Shown here one piece after another: positions 29,148 through 37,938 of a stretch of 64,000 nt of DNA. The position numbers and the translations under genes are program-made. How positions within the stretch are numbered: the stretch's first letter is position 1; each line of letters starts with the position of its first letter. The notes beneath the pieces were generated by a model. The model made no database searches and was not told where the DNA came from. It was given only the letters and a program-made list of their open reading frames with translations. The stretch comes from Paludibacteraceae bacterium (lineage in GTDB: Bacteria; Bacteroidota; Bacteroidia; Bacteroidales; Paludibacteraceae): positions 1-64,000 of the forward strand of contig JAFSXJ010000074.1 of the NCBI GenBank assembly GCA_017444065.1, read 5' to 3'.

Positions 29148-31757
29148 ATGGCAGACAACAATCCTTATAGCAATCCGCACGCCAATCCTTACGGCAACCC
29201 GTATGCCAATCCGTACGGTAATCCTTACGGCAATCCTTATGGCAGTCCTTACGGTAGCCCCTACGGCGCGACCATGGACCAGCAGGACTCCGGCGACGGC
29301 GACGGCGGCTCGAACATCAACGTCATGGAATGGGCGGTGCGTTTCCTGCACTACTGGTACCTGTTCGCTATCGGACTGGCGATAGCGTTCAGTCTGGCGA
29401 TGCTCAAGAACCGCAAGTGGATACCCGCGTACTACAGTTACGGCACGATCATCATCAAGCAGTCAGGCGGTTACGGCGCGAACCTCATGCAGGGCTTCCG
29501 CATCGACGAGGGCATGAACGACATCAACAACCAGGTGCTGCGTCTGCGCTCGTACGACCTCATCGGCCGTACGGTGGACAGCCTGCCGTTCCTGAACGTG
29601 GAGTATATCACCATGGGACGCTTCAAGACGCGTAACCTGTACAACACCACCCCGTTCACCGTGGAAACGACACAAATCAACGAACGGGCATACAACTCCA
29701 TCCTCTTCCGGCTGGATGTACAGGACGACGGCACGCTGTACATCTCCCTCGCGGACGATGACGACGACCAACTGCAACAGTTCAAGGTGCAGACGCGCTA
29801 CGGCGAACTGGTGGAGACACCCTACTTCACCGGACGAATCATGCCCACCACGTTCATGGCAAGCAAGGGAAGGATGTTCTTCCGCTTCCGTTCGCGTGAA
29901 TCGCTGGTGTCGGAGTTCCAGAGCCGCCTGCAACTGAACTTCCTGCAGCAGAGCTCAACCGTGCTTTGCATTGGTCTGACCAGCGAGACTTACGAGCGTG
30001 ACTGCGACTTCATTGACAAGCTCTCGGACATCTTCCTCATCCAGAACCTCGAGCGCAAGAACGAGCAGGCGGAGAAGTCCATCCGCTTCATCAACGAGCA
30101 GCTGCAAGTGCTGCAATCGTCACTCGAGCAATCCGAAGGCGAGATGACCGCCTTCCGCCAGCAGAACAAGTTTGTCGATGTCAGTTCGTATGCTTCACAA
30201 TTGATGTCAATGATCTCCGCCTACAAGCAGCAGGAGCTGCAACTGCGCCTGAAAGAGACCTACCTCGACTACCTCGACAACTATCTGCACGAGTCCATCG
30301 AAGAGGGCACCGTCATCGCTCCCGCCTCGCTCGGACTGAACGAGCAGACGCTCATGACATTGGTAGGGCAACTGAACGAACTGCAAATCCAGCGCGGCGA
30401 ACTGACGGAAAAGAACGTATATTATGCCAAGTACACCAAGGATATCGAGAACATCAAACTCACCATTGCCGAGGTAATCAAATCCATGCGCAAGTCGCTT
30501 GAGATAGAGAAGCAGGACCTTCGCGCACGTTACGCCGAGGTGGACGAGGATATCAAGCACCTGCCGGAGAAAGAACTGCAGATGGTAGCCATCGAGCGCA
30601 ACTACCGCATTGATGACAACTACTACACGTTCTTCCTGCAGAAGCGCGCCGAATCGGAGATTCAAAAGGCATCGAACACGCCGGACAACGAGATTCTTGA
30701 CCGCGCACGCACCACTACCAAGCTTGTGAACGACAAGGTCAAGAAGAAGACGATGACCACGTTCCTCGCCATCGGATTTGTGCTACCACTGTTGCTGATC
30801 ATCCTCTCCGAACTGCTGAACGACAAGGTGCGTACGCCGAAAGAGGTGGAAAGACTCTCGAAGTTCCGCCTCATCGGCACACTACGTCACGCCCGCTCGC
30901 AGAACCCGACGCTGGTCAAGACATCGCCGCGCTCCGGTTATGCCGAAATGCTGCGTGCCATTAGAACACGTATCGAGTTCATTGTCGGGCGTAAGGAGAA
31001 ACTGCTGTTATGCGTCACCTCTGCCGAGTCCGGCGACGGTAAGACATTCATGTCAACCAACCTCGCGGCACTCTATGGCATGACCGGCAAGAAGACACTG
31101 CTCATCGACCTGGATATACGCAAGCCGAACGTGCACACCAAACTGGCTATCGAGAACGGCGTTGGTATAACCAACTACCTGATTGACGAGTGCGAAGAAG
31201 ACGAACTGATCATCCACGACGAGAATTTCAACTTCGACTTTGTACGTGCCGGTAACGTACCGCCTAACCCGGGCGAACTGATCCATAGCGACAAGCTCCA
31301 CCAGTTCATCGAAAAGATGCGCGAGCAGTACGACTACATCGTCATGGATACCTCGCCTATCGGACAGGTGCCGGACGCACTGTCACTCGTTGCGGATACC
31401 GACATAACCATCTTCGTTATCCGTTGTCTGCAGACCTCCAAGTCGTTCTGCTCGCAGACACTTGAAGCACTTGAGGAGGATTATGCCGGCAAGATTCACA
31501 TCGTGCTGTCCGACATTCCGACCGAAGGTTTCCACTCGGGTTACGGCTACGGATATGGCTATGGTTACGGCAAACGCAGTTATGGCTACGGCTCGTACGG
31601 ATACGGATACGGATATGGATACGGCAAGCAAAAGTCGTCCAAGAGCAAATCGAAGAACCGCATGTCTGTCAAGCAACAGATATGGCTGTACCTCGACGAC
31701 CTCATTCATCGCCGCCGTCGCAATCCGTATAACTACTACACCGACGACGAGGAATAA
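29148..31757 (+). CDS. Capsule chain-length regulator with tyrosine autokinase (Wzc-like BY-kinase)
   Basis: An 869-residue inner-membrane co-polymerase and kinase. Residues about 3-40 are an odd tail of NPYGNPY/SPYG heptads. Wzz-type membrane segments lie at about 63-83 and 540-560, around a long coiled-coil periplasmic region (residues 290-520). The kinase has Walker A ESGDGKT (Lys632), Walker A' LLIDLDIRKP and Walker B YIVMDTSPIG. The C-terminal cluster at about residues 798-826 is made of YGYG repeats, the expected autophosphorylation site but more regular than usual. It controls polymer length and export together with the Wza-like proteins upstream. It overlaps prfA by one base. Confidence 0.92.
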   Translation: MADNNPYSNPHANPYGNPYANPYGNPYGNPYGSPYGSPYGATMDQQDSGDGDGGSNINVMEWAVRFLHYWYLFAIGLAIAFSLAMLKNRKWIPAYYSYGTIIIKQSGGYGANLMQGFRIDEGMNDINNQVLRLRSYDLIGRTVDSLPFLNVEYITMGRFKTRNLYNTTPFTVETTQINERAYNSILFRLDVQDDGTLYISLADDDDDQLQQFKVQTRYGELVETPYFTGRIMPTTFMASKGRMFFRFRSRESLVSEFQSRLQLNFLQQSSTVLCIGLTSETYERDCDFIDKLSDIFLIQNLERKNEQAEKSIRFINEQLQVLQSSLEQSEGEMTAFRQQNKFVDVSSYASQLMSMISAYKQQELQLRLKETYLDYLDNYLHESIEEGTVIAPASLGLNEQTLMTLVGQLNELQIQRGELTEKNVYYAKYTKDIENIKLTIAEVIKSMRKSLEIEKQDLRARYAEVDEDIKHLPEKELQMVAIERNYRIDDNYYTFFLQKRAESEIQKASNTPDNEILDRARTTTKLVNDKVKKKTMTTFLAIGFVLPLLLIILSELLNDKVRTPKEVERLSKFRLIGTLRHARSQNPTLVKTSPRSGYAEMLRAIRTRIEFIVGRKEKLLLCVTSAESGDGKTFMSTNLAALYGMTGKKTLLIDLDIRKPNVHTKLAIENGVGITNYLIDECEEDELIIHDENFNFDFVRAGNVPPNPGELIHSDKLHQFIEKMREQYDYIVMDTSPIGQVPDALSLVADTDITIFVIRCLQTSKSFCSQTLEALEEDYAGKIHIVLSDIPTEGFHSGYGYGYGYGYGKRSYGYGSYGYGYGYGYGKQKSSKSKSKNRMSVKQQIWLYLDDLIHRRRRNPYNYYTDDEE

Positions 31758-32857
31758 TGGATATACTTGAGAAGATAGAAGGTCTGGAGGGCAAGTTCCA
31801 CGAGATCAACCTCCTGCTCACTGACCCTGCGGTGATTGCCGACCAGGCGCGCTACGTACGTCTGAACCGCGAGTACCACGACCTGGAACGCGTACTGTCG
31901 TCTGCTGAAAAGTACAAACAGGCTGTGCTGAACCTCGTCTCCGCCAAAGAGGTGTTCTACCACGAGTCAGACCCTGAGATGAAGGAACTGGCACGTGAGG
32001 AGATTGACAGTCTCGAATCCGAGATTCCGGCACTGGAAGAGGACGTGAAGCTCCAGCTCCTGCCGCAAGATCCCGAGGACGGCAAGAACGTTGTCATGGA
32101 GATTCGCAGCGGTACAGGCGGCGACGAGGCTGCTCTGTTCGCAGGCGACCTGTTCCGTATGTACACGAAGTACTTCGAGGTCAAAGGCTTCAAGTACAGC
32201 GTGTCGTCGTTCAGCGAAGGTGCAGTAGGCGGATACAAGGAGATCATCTTTAACGTGACCGGACAGAACGTGTATGGCACGCTCAAGTATGAGTCCGGCG
32301 TGCACCGCGTGCAGCGTGTACCCGCCACCGAGACGCAGGGACGACTGCACACCTCTGCCGCCACGGTAGCCGTGCTGCCCGAAGCTGACGAGTTTGAGGT
32401 GCATATCAACGAAGGGGAAATCAAGTGGGAGACCTTCCGCTCGGGCGGAGCAGGCGGACAGAACGTCAACAAGGTCGAGTCCGGCGTGCGCCTGCGATAC
32501 ATGTGGAAGAACCCGAACACCGGCGAGGTGCAGGAGATACTGATTGAGTGTACCGAGACGCGCGACCAGCCCAAGAACAAGGAACGCGCACTCTCGCGCC
32601 TGCGCACACAGATATACGACAAAGAGCATCAGAAGTACATCGACGATATCGCTTCGCGACGCAAGACGATGGTGTCCACGGGTGACCGCAGCGCGAAGAT
32701 ACGCACCTACAACTATCCGCAGGGACGAATCACCGACCACCGTATAGGCTACACCGTTTATAACCTCGCAGCGTTCATGGACGGTGACATACAAGGCGTG
32801 ATTGATGCACTGACCGTTGCCGAGAATGCAGAGCGGCTGAAGGAAGCGAACTTATAG
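31757..32857 (+). CDS. prfA: Peptide chain release factor 1
   Basis: A 366-residue RF1. The stop-codon recognition tripeptide is PAT (189-191), the RF1 type rather than the SPF of RF2. The GGQ loop is at 233-235 (SGGAGGQNVNK), needed for peptidyl-tRNA hydrolysis at UAA and UAG. The N-terminal part MDILEKIEGLEGKFHEI is typical. The start codon overlaps the stop of the autokinase gene (TAATG), so translation may be coupled to the capsule operon. Confidence 0.97.
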   Translation: MDILEKIEGLEGKFHEINLLLTDPAVIADQARYVRLNREYHDLERVLSSAEKYKQAVLNLVSAKEVFYHESDPEMKELAREEIDSLESEIPALEEDVKLQLLPQDPEDGKNVVMEIRSGTGGDEAALFAGDLFRMYTKYFEVKGFKYSVSSFSEGAVGGYKEIIFNVTGQNVYGTLKYESGVHRVQRVPATETQGRLHTSAATVAVLPEADEFEVHINEGEIKWETFRSGGAGGQNVNKVESGVRLRYMWKNPNTGEVQEILIECTETRDQPKNKERALSRLRTQIYDKEHQKYIDDIASRRKTMVSTGDRSAKIRTYNYPQGRITDHRIGYTVYNLAAFMDGDIQGVIDALTVAENAERLKEANL

Positions 32858-32860
32858 ACA

Positions 32861-32903
32861 AAAGACCGCGGCGCTAAAAGAGCAAAGACCGCTGCGCTGA
32901 AAG
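32861..32903. repeat. Imperfect tandem duplication before rsmE
   Basis: Two copies of a word like AAAGACCGC-GCGCT-AAAG lie head to tail at a spacing of about 23 nt, filling the gap between prfA and rsmE. Confidence 0.6.
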
Positions 32904-33644
32904 ATGTATTTGTTTTACGCTATAGATATTCCTGAGAACATTGCTGTCGGGCAGTCGTTTGTGCTTGACGAGGAAGAAAGCGCGCACGCTGTGCGCGTGT
33001 TGCGTTATACGGCAGGCAAAACGATTCATATAGCCGACGGCCGCGGAACGATATACGAGGCGTGCATCACCAATCCGCATCCCAAGCATTGCGAAGTGGA
33101 GATCCTTGGTATGGAGCCGCAGGCCAAACACCACCCGGGCAATGTACATATTGCCGTGGCACCGACAAAGAACATCGAACGGATGGAATGGCTGGCAGAG
33201 AAATGTACGGAGATAGGCGTGGATACCTTGACTCCCCTGCTCTGCCACTACTCCGAACGAAAGGTCATCCGAACCGACCGGCTGCAGAAGATTGTCCTCT
33301 CCGCAGCCAAACAAAGCCTGTCGGCATACCTGCCGCGGCTGAATGAGTTAACGGCTGTCAAGGACTGCATACTTGGCTCAGACGAGCAGCGGCGGTACAT
33401 TGCACACTCGTCGCCCTGGACGAACAAACGCGACCTGCGCGACGAACTCAGGAGCGCGCCGGCGGGCATCCCAACCATCGTTCTGATTGGTCCGGAAGGC
33501 GGCTTCAGCGACGATGAGGTACGTCTGGCGATGGAGCATGGGTTCATTCCCGTCAGTCTGGGTGAGGCGCGTCTGCGTACAGAGACAGCCGCTATCGTCG
33601 CCTGCACGATGATTAACGTACTAACGGATTGTTCGAGCAACTGA
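32904..33644 (+). CDS. rsmE: 16S rRNA (uracil1498-N3)-methyltransferase RsmE
   Basis: A 246-residue SPOUT-fold enzyme that uses SAM to methylate U1498 of 16S rRNA. The N-terminal PUA-like part has EEESAHAVRVLR. The knotted C-terminal half has AVAPTKNIERMEWLAEKCTE, CHYSERKVI, SAAKQS, LIGPEGGF and the closing SLGEARLRTETAAIVA, all family signatures. Length is normal. Its 3' end overlaps the next gene by 16 nt. Confidence 0.96.
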   Translation: MYLFYAIDIPENIAVGQSFVLDEEESAHAVRVLRYTAGKTIHIADGRGTIYEACITNPHPKHCEVEILGMEPQAKHHPGNVHIAVAPTKNIERMEWLAEKCTEIGVDTLTPLLCHYSERKVIRTDRLQKIVLSAAKQSLSAYLPRLNELTAVKDCILGSDEQRRYIAHSSPWTNKRDLRDELRSAPAGIPTIVLIGPEGGFSDDEVRLAMEHGFIPVSLGEARLRTETAAIVACTMINVLTDCSSN

Positions 33645-34270
33645 TACATATTGACCGGCAGTGGCTTCTCGCCATCAACGGCGCACACTCGCCCCTGGCA
33701 GACGCGCTGTTCTGGACCGTCAGCCAGACGACCACCTGGGTGCCGCTGTACGCACTGCTGGTGGCGCTACTAATCATGCTATTCCGTCGTCAACGGACGA
33801 AGATTGGTTCGTGGCATGTGCCTACCGTTATGGTAGCGTTACTGCTGTTCGCCTTAGCAGTAGGCGGTGCTGACCTTATCTGCGCACAGCTGATCAAGCC
33901 GCTCGTGGCTCGCCCGCGCCCGACACACGATGCCGAACTGTCGGCACTGGTACATATAGTGAACGGCTACCGCGGCGGTGCATACGGGTTCTGCAGCAAT
34001 CATGCAGCCAACACCTTGGCTTGCGTGATATTGTTCGCGGCAATCTACACGCACAACAAGCCGTGGCAGGCACACTTGTACATCACCCTGCCGCTTATGC
34101 TGTGGGTACTGCTGAACTGCTATAGCAGGATGTATCTGGGAGTACACTATCCGCTGGACATATTGGCGGGATTAGTGGTTGGAACAGTTATGGCGTGGGT
34201 TGCGTGGCGTCTTGGGCGAGGCTGTCTGTTTCCAAACGATGCCCACGCGCGCCGTTGCGACGAGGGATAG
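33629..34270 (+). CDS. PAP2-family membrane phosphatase
   Basis: A 213-residue protein. The start is TTG at 33629, inside the end of rsmE; it gives the expected N-terminus FEQLIHIDRQWLLAING. Four to five membrane helices are visible. The acid phosphatase signature is split as KPLVARPRP (about 90-98), CSNHA (about 122-126, in place of PSGH) and SRMYLGVHYPLDI (about 165-177), giving the catalytic His pair. Such enzymes dephosphorylate undecaprenyl pyrophosphate or phosphatidylglycerol phosphate at the membrane; the substrate here is not decidable. Its last 83 nt overlap the convergent gene on the other strand. Confidence 0.88.
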   Translation: MFEQLIHIDRQWLLAINGAHSPLADALFWTVSQTTTWVPLYALLVALLIMLFRRQRTKIGSWHVPTVMVALLLFALAVGGADLICAQLIKPLVARPRPTHDAELSALVHIVNGYRGGAYGFCSNHAANTLACVILFAAIYTHNKPWQAHLYITLPLMLWVLLNCYSRMYLGVHYPLDILAGLVVGTVMAWVAWRLGRGCLFPNDAHARRCDEG

Positions 34271-34580
34271 ACTGCAGGCGTTCGTACTGCGAGGGAGAGA
34301 GGATGCCCTTGAGTTCAAGCAACAGACGATTGATGCACTCGACAGCCTCCATGCGGGTAGTAGCCTGATCACGGCGGCGCGCGTAACGCAGATGCACACG
34401 GTAGATTGTGTCGCGCAACAGCGAATCGTGGATATCCAAGTCGCGCACAAGCATCTCAGTCTGCTTCATCGCCCGCTCTTCAGCCGTACGCCGAAGGACA
34501 ACGGGTGACTCCTGCGCGAACAGAGTTGACGCAACAAGCGCCAACAACAAAAAAATATGAACACGCAGATAGTGAAACAT
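34188..34580 (-). CDS. Small secreted protein, Spy/CpxP- or DUF4890-like
   Basis: The start is taken as ATG at 34580, which puts a signal peptide first (MFHYLRVHIFLLLALVASTLFA-Q). The protein has 130 residues. The mature part is helical and charged, with RTAEERAMKQTEMLVRDL and LKGILSPSQYERLQ, the last like the LTPEQ motif of periplasmic Spy/CpxP relatives. Its function is unknown. The 3' end overlaps the PAP2 gene antisense by 83 nt, which is unusual and makes the C-terminus less certain. Confidence 0.6.
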   Translation of the reverse strand: MFHYLRVHIFLLLALVASTLFAQESPVVLRRTAEERAMKQTEMLVRDLDIHDSLLRDTIYRVHLRYARRRDQATTRMEAVECINRLLLELKGILSPSQYERLQSIPRRNGARGHRLETDSLAQDATQPTP

Positions 34581-34629
34581 AATATTCTTACGACAAATTA
34601 TTAACAAAAATCGTGCCACACAAATAGTT

Positions 34630-35874
34630 ATGCGAACAGAATGGCAAATAGCCCGACGGCTTTATTACTCCTCGGCAGCCCACCGCACCGCCCGACCGGC
34701 AGTGCGCGTGGCTCTGGCGGGTATAACCATCGGTGTGACGGTGATGCTGATAACGGTTTGTGTGGTCATCGGGTTCAAGCAGACTGTCACGGAGAAAGTG
34801 GCAGGTTTCGGTGCGCACATTCAGATAACGAGTTTCGACAACAACAACACCTATGAGTACCAACCTATCTTTGCGCCCGACTCCCTGCTTACCATGCTTG
34901 GCGGTCTGCCGCACGTGGAGTCCGTCAACACGTTTTCCACCAAGCCGGGCATGCTCAAGACGAACGACGACTTCCAAGGCATCGTGCTCAAAGGTCTGCC
35001 GGCGGATAGTTCGCAACAAGCAGCATGTGCGTGGGACTTCTTCGGTGCCAATCTGGTTGACGGCACATTGCCCAAAGTGCCTAACGAAATTCTCCTGTCG
35101 CAGGCAAACGCCCGCATGCTCGGGCTTTCCGTCGGCGAAACGGTACTCTGCTACTTTGTCGGCGACGCGCTCAAGGTGCGCAAGTTCAGCATAGCGGGAA
35201 TATACAGCTCGTCCTTCGCCGATTACGACAAGCTGTTCGTTCTTTGTCCTTTGCCCACGGTCATCCAACTCAACGGCTGGGATTCCACACAAGTATCAGG
35301 TATCGAACTGCGTCTGGACAACCTCCGTCATCTGGATGAGACCTACGACGAGGTGTATTTCTCCGTCGCCAACCGTCTGGACGAGGAAGGCAGCGCCTAT
35401 TATCCGCAGAGCGTCATTCAGATGCACCCGGCGGTGTTCTACTGGCTGGATTTACTGGATATGAATGTGTGGGTGATTATCGTTCTGATGCTGGCTGTGT
35501 CGGGTTTCAATATTGTAAGCGGATTGATTATTCTGATACTGGACGCTATACCACTCATCGGTATACTGAAGGCTCTGGGTGCCAACAACCGGTTCATCCA
35601 ACGTATCTTTATCCACGAGGCAACAATCCTGATTGGCAAAGGTATGCTATGGGGCAATATATTGGGATTGACGTTGGCAGCGTTGCAGTACTACCTGCAC
35701 CTCATCCCTTTGGACGCCGCAACGTACTATGTTTCGTATGTTCCCATCTCGTTCCCATGGTTAGGACTACTGTTGCTCAACATCCTTATCCTGGGCGTGA
35801 GCATGCTCACGTTGCTTGCTCCTACATCGATTGCCACACGCATCTCACCCGCCAAAGTTATGCATTTCGAATAA
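34630..35874 (+). CDS. LolC/LolE-type ABC transporter permease
   Basis: A 414-residue protein with one N-terminal membrane helix (AGITIGVTVMLITVCVVIGF), a large periplasmic domain (about residues 50-270) and three C-terminal helices of the FtsX type (MNVWVIIVLMLAVSGFNIV, GMLWGNILGLTLAAL, WLGLLLLNILILGVSML). The coupling segment PLIGILKALGANNRFIQRIF is characteristic. In Bacteroidetes such permeases, with an ATPase encoded elsewhere, extract lipoproteins from the inner membrane. It is divergent from the Spy-like gene. Confidence 0.88.
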   Translation: MRTEWQIARRLYYSSAAHRTARPAVRVALAGITIGVTVMLITVCVVIGFKQTVTEKVAGFGAHIQITSFDNNNTYEYQPIFAPDSLLTMLGGLPHVESVNTFSTKPGMLKTNDDFQGIVLKGLPADSSQQAACAWDFFGANLVDGTLPKVPNEILLSQANARMLGLSVGETVLCYFVGDALKVRKFSIAGIYSSSFADYDKLFVLCPLPTVIQLNGWDSTQVSGIELRLDNLRHLDETYDEVYFSVANRLDEEGSAYYPQSVIQMHPAVFYWLDLLDMNVWVIIVLMLAVSGFNIVSGLIILILDAIPLIGILKALGANNRFIQRIFIHEATILIGKGMLWGNILGLTLAALQYYLHLIPLDAATYYVSYVPISFPWLGLLLLNILILGVSMLTLLAPTSIATRISPAKVMHFE

Positions 35875-35915
35875 TATCTACCAGATAGTTTACTTTGCGA
35901 TGGAGTAAAACAAAT

Positions 35916-35940
35916 AGAGCGTGCTTTACTGCACGCTCTT
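35916..35940. terminator. Bidirectional terminator between convergent genes
   Basis: AGAGCGTGC (35916-35924) pairs perfectly with GCACGCTCT (35931-35939) around a 6-nt loop, with T-rich sequence on both sides. The loop contains the stop codon of the DUF4954 gene, so the stem overlaps its coding end. Confidence 0.85.
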
Positions 35941-37905
35941 TATTTGCCGGATTATCTGTTCACCAAGTTCCGATTTCTTGCGAATATGTTCGAGTACAGC
36001 GAGCACAAACGCGTTACTTTCAAATCTGCCTCGCACGTTCTCAAAGTCCAAGCTATTCTGCATAGCATCGCCATCAGCACCAAACCCAGTGTGGGCATTC
36101 AGGCTGAACTCTTTCTTTGCATCTTCGTACACCATTTTGTCGAGACTGACCACAGCCTCTTTCCAAGCCTCCACGGTGCGCAGAAGGTCGTCTACCTCTA
36201 CTTCTTCGGCCGCTTTGCCCCACAGTGTTTCCAAGCGCTCCAAAGCCCACGTCCATTCGTAGGAATAATAATTGCTATGAATATTCTCCAGTCGTGTCTG
36301 AATCTGTTCGGGCGTTGCCAATACGCCTGTTTCTATATCGTCCAGCAGACGCATGATTTCCGACTTGGGTGCTATCAGTCCCGAGCAGTCGATCCACTCG
36401 CCCAATCCGACGGGTGAATCCGGGCGCAAAGCTTGGCGAAGCTCAGCTATACTACTCCACTCTGTTTGGCTTAAGCGGGATATAAGCGAATTGCCAAGAA
36501 ATTTCATGATACCAATCCCATACAGATCTATACCTTTGCGCAGCGAGCTATTGCGAATCTTACAGTTCTGGTACGAGTAAACCTCTGTTCCTTCGCCCGA
36601 CAGATGCATAATCTGCTGCAACACCTGCTGCCCCTGGTACATCTTCTGTATGGTGTATGGCGAGAGCAGGTTGTAGTTGATAAGGTCGAGTTGGTGAGAG
36701 TCCTTTCGGTTATCGCGTTTAGGCCACTTCTGAGCATCACGAATAGTGCCTACCGAACGCAAGTTCACAGCCGGAACGATATAACTCTCCGTAGCGTTCT
36801 CTATCAAGTACGAGAACGGTAGCGCCGACGTATCACTATGCTTGGTGTGCCTTCCCATCACCAGAGTAAATGCGCCCACCTTAGCCGGCCAGAGCAGGTA
36901 GGAGTCGGATGTTGTTTTCGCGCCACGCTCTGCCATTCCCTGATGGATTGGACCAAGTTTGTACATATGGTTCGACTGGTTGCTGCCTGAACCTGCATTC
37001 AAGAACGAGAACATACCTGCGATTAGCAGTGTCGATTTGTGATGCGTCACAGTATACGGTCCCGCGAAGATGGCCGTAGCCTCGCCATGAAATCCCTGGC
37101 AGTTGCTGAAGAACAGCGACTCCAGAGCCGAGTAATGTTTGCCCATCTCACATCCCTGCCCTACAAAACACTTGCTGACCAATGTACTATCGGTGATAGA
37201 TACGCCCGAGCAGATGATGAAGTCGTTGCACTTAACGCCCGAGCCTATCTTCACCGGAGCCTCGGCATTGGAGTTGATTGAACCATTCTTGAGCACCGAC
37301 GCTCCGCCTATCTGAGCACAGTCGCCTATGCGTACGTTCTTCAAGCTGCCGCAATTGATTATCCGCACGTTGGCACCTATGCTTCCCATGCCGGAACGTT
37401 GGGTTTCGGCATAGGCATCAATCATAGCAGTCAGCCGATTGATAACATCCGGTCGATGGCGGTACAGAGTCAGGATGTATGCCAGATGCGCCGACAGGTT
37501 GTCGAATATCGGAATCTCGCGTCCTCCGCCTTCATTCATCACCGGCACTCGCACACCGTTGCCGAACGTAGATGTGCCGTCCACCACGATGGAGTTGACA
37601 TTCTCGATGCACGTGTTATCACCCACGCGGTAGTTAGCCATGTAGTTGTGTACATTGTATATGTGCACATTATCGCCAAACTCGCAGTTGTGAATACTGG
37701 CGCGGTAGATACCGCTGTGTACGACGAACCCACCCGGCAAGGTGTATTCGGTCTGCAAACGACCTATACGCACCTTGCCGGAAAAGGCTACATCCTGTAT
37801 ATACTCTGCGTGAAACGGTTCGGCGACTTCAATCTGTGTCCAATCCTGTGCACAGCAACGCTGTGACTTTAGTTGCTCAATCTCCGCTTGGGTTAGGTTT
37901 CTCAT
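35926..37905 (-). CDS. DUF4954 domain protein with left-handed beta-helix repeats
   Basis: A 659-residue protein typical of Bacteroidetes. Residues about 45-250 carry hexapeptide-type repeats (GKVRIG, SIHNCEFGDNVHIYNVH, YRVGDNTCIENV, SIGANVRIINCG, NVRIGDCAQIGGASVL), as in acyl- and nucleotidyl-transferases. HHKSTLLIAGMFSFLNAGSG and SNHMYKLGPIHQG are conserved family stretches. The C-terminal part is helical. No catalytic function is established, though the fold suggests a sugar-nucleotide or acyl transferase. It is the last gene of the galM/galK/ushA cluster. Confidence 0.88.
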   Translation of the reverse strand: MRNLTQAEIEQLKSQRCCAQDWTQIEVAEPFHAEYIQDVAFSGKVRIGRLQTEYTLPGGFVVHSGIYRASIHNCEFGDNVHIYNVHNYMANYRVGDNTCIENVNSIVVDGTSTFGNGVRVPVMNEGGGREIPIFDNLSAHLAYILTLYRHRPDVINRLTAMIDAYAETQRSGMGSIGANVRIINCGSLKNVRIGDCAQIGGASVLKNGSINSNAEAPVKIGSGVKCNDFIICSGVSITDSTLVSKCFVGQGCEMGKHYSALESLFFSNCQGFHGEATAIFAGPYTVTHHKSTLLIAGMFSFLNAGSGSNQSNHMYKLGPIHQGMAERGAKTTSDSYLLWPAKVGAFTLVMGRHTKHSDTSALPFSYLIENATESYIVPAVNLRSVGTIRDAQKWPKRDNRKDSHQLDLINYNLLSPYTIQKMYQGQQVLQQIMHLSGEGTEVYSYQNCKIRNSSLRKGIDLYGIGIMKFLGNSLISRLSQTEWSSIAELRQALRPDSPVGLGEWIDCSGLIAPKSEIMRLLDDIETGVLATPEQIQTRLENIHSNYYSYEWTWALERLETLWGKAAEEVEVDDLLRTVEAWKEAVVSLDKMVYEDAKKEFSLNAHTGFGADGDAMQNSLDFENVRGRFESNAFVLAVLEHIRKKSELGEQIIRQIKSVQ

Positions 37906-37912
37906 CCAATAA

Positions 37913-37928
37913 TCAAATCTTCAAATCT
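37913..37928. repeat. Tandem 8-mer between galM and the DUF4954 gene
   Basis: TCAAATCT is repeated twice in perfect tandem (AGATTTGA on the coding strand), 7 nt upstream of the DUF4954 start codon. Confidence 0.7.
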
Positions 37929-37938
37929 TTTGTTCTGT

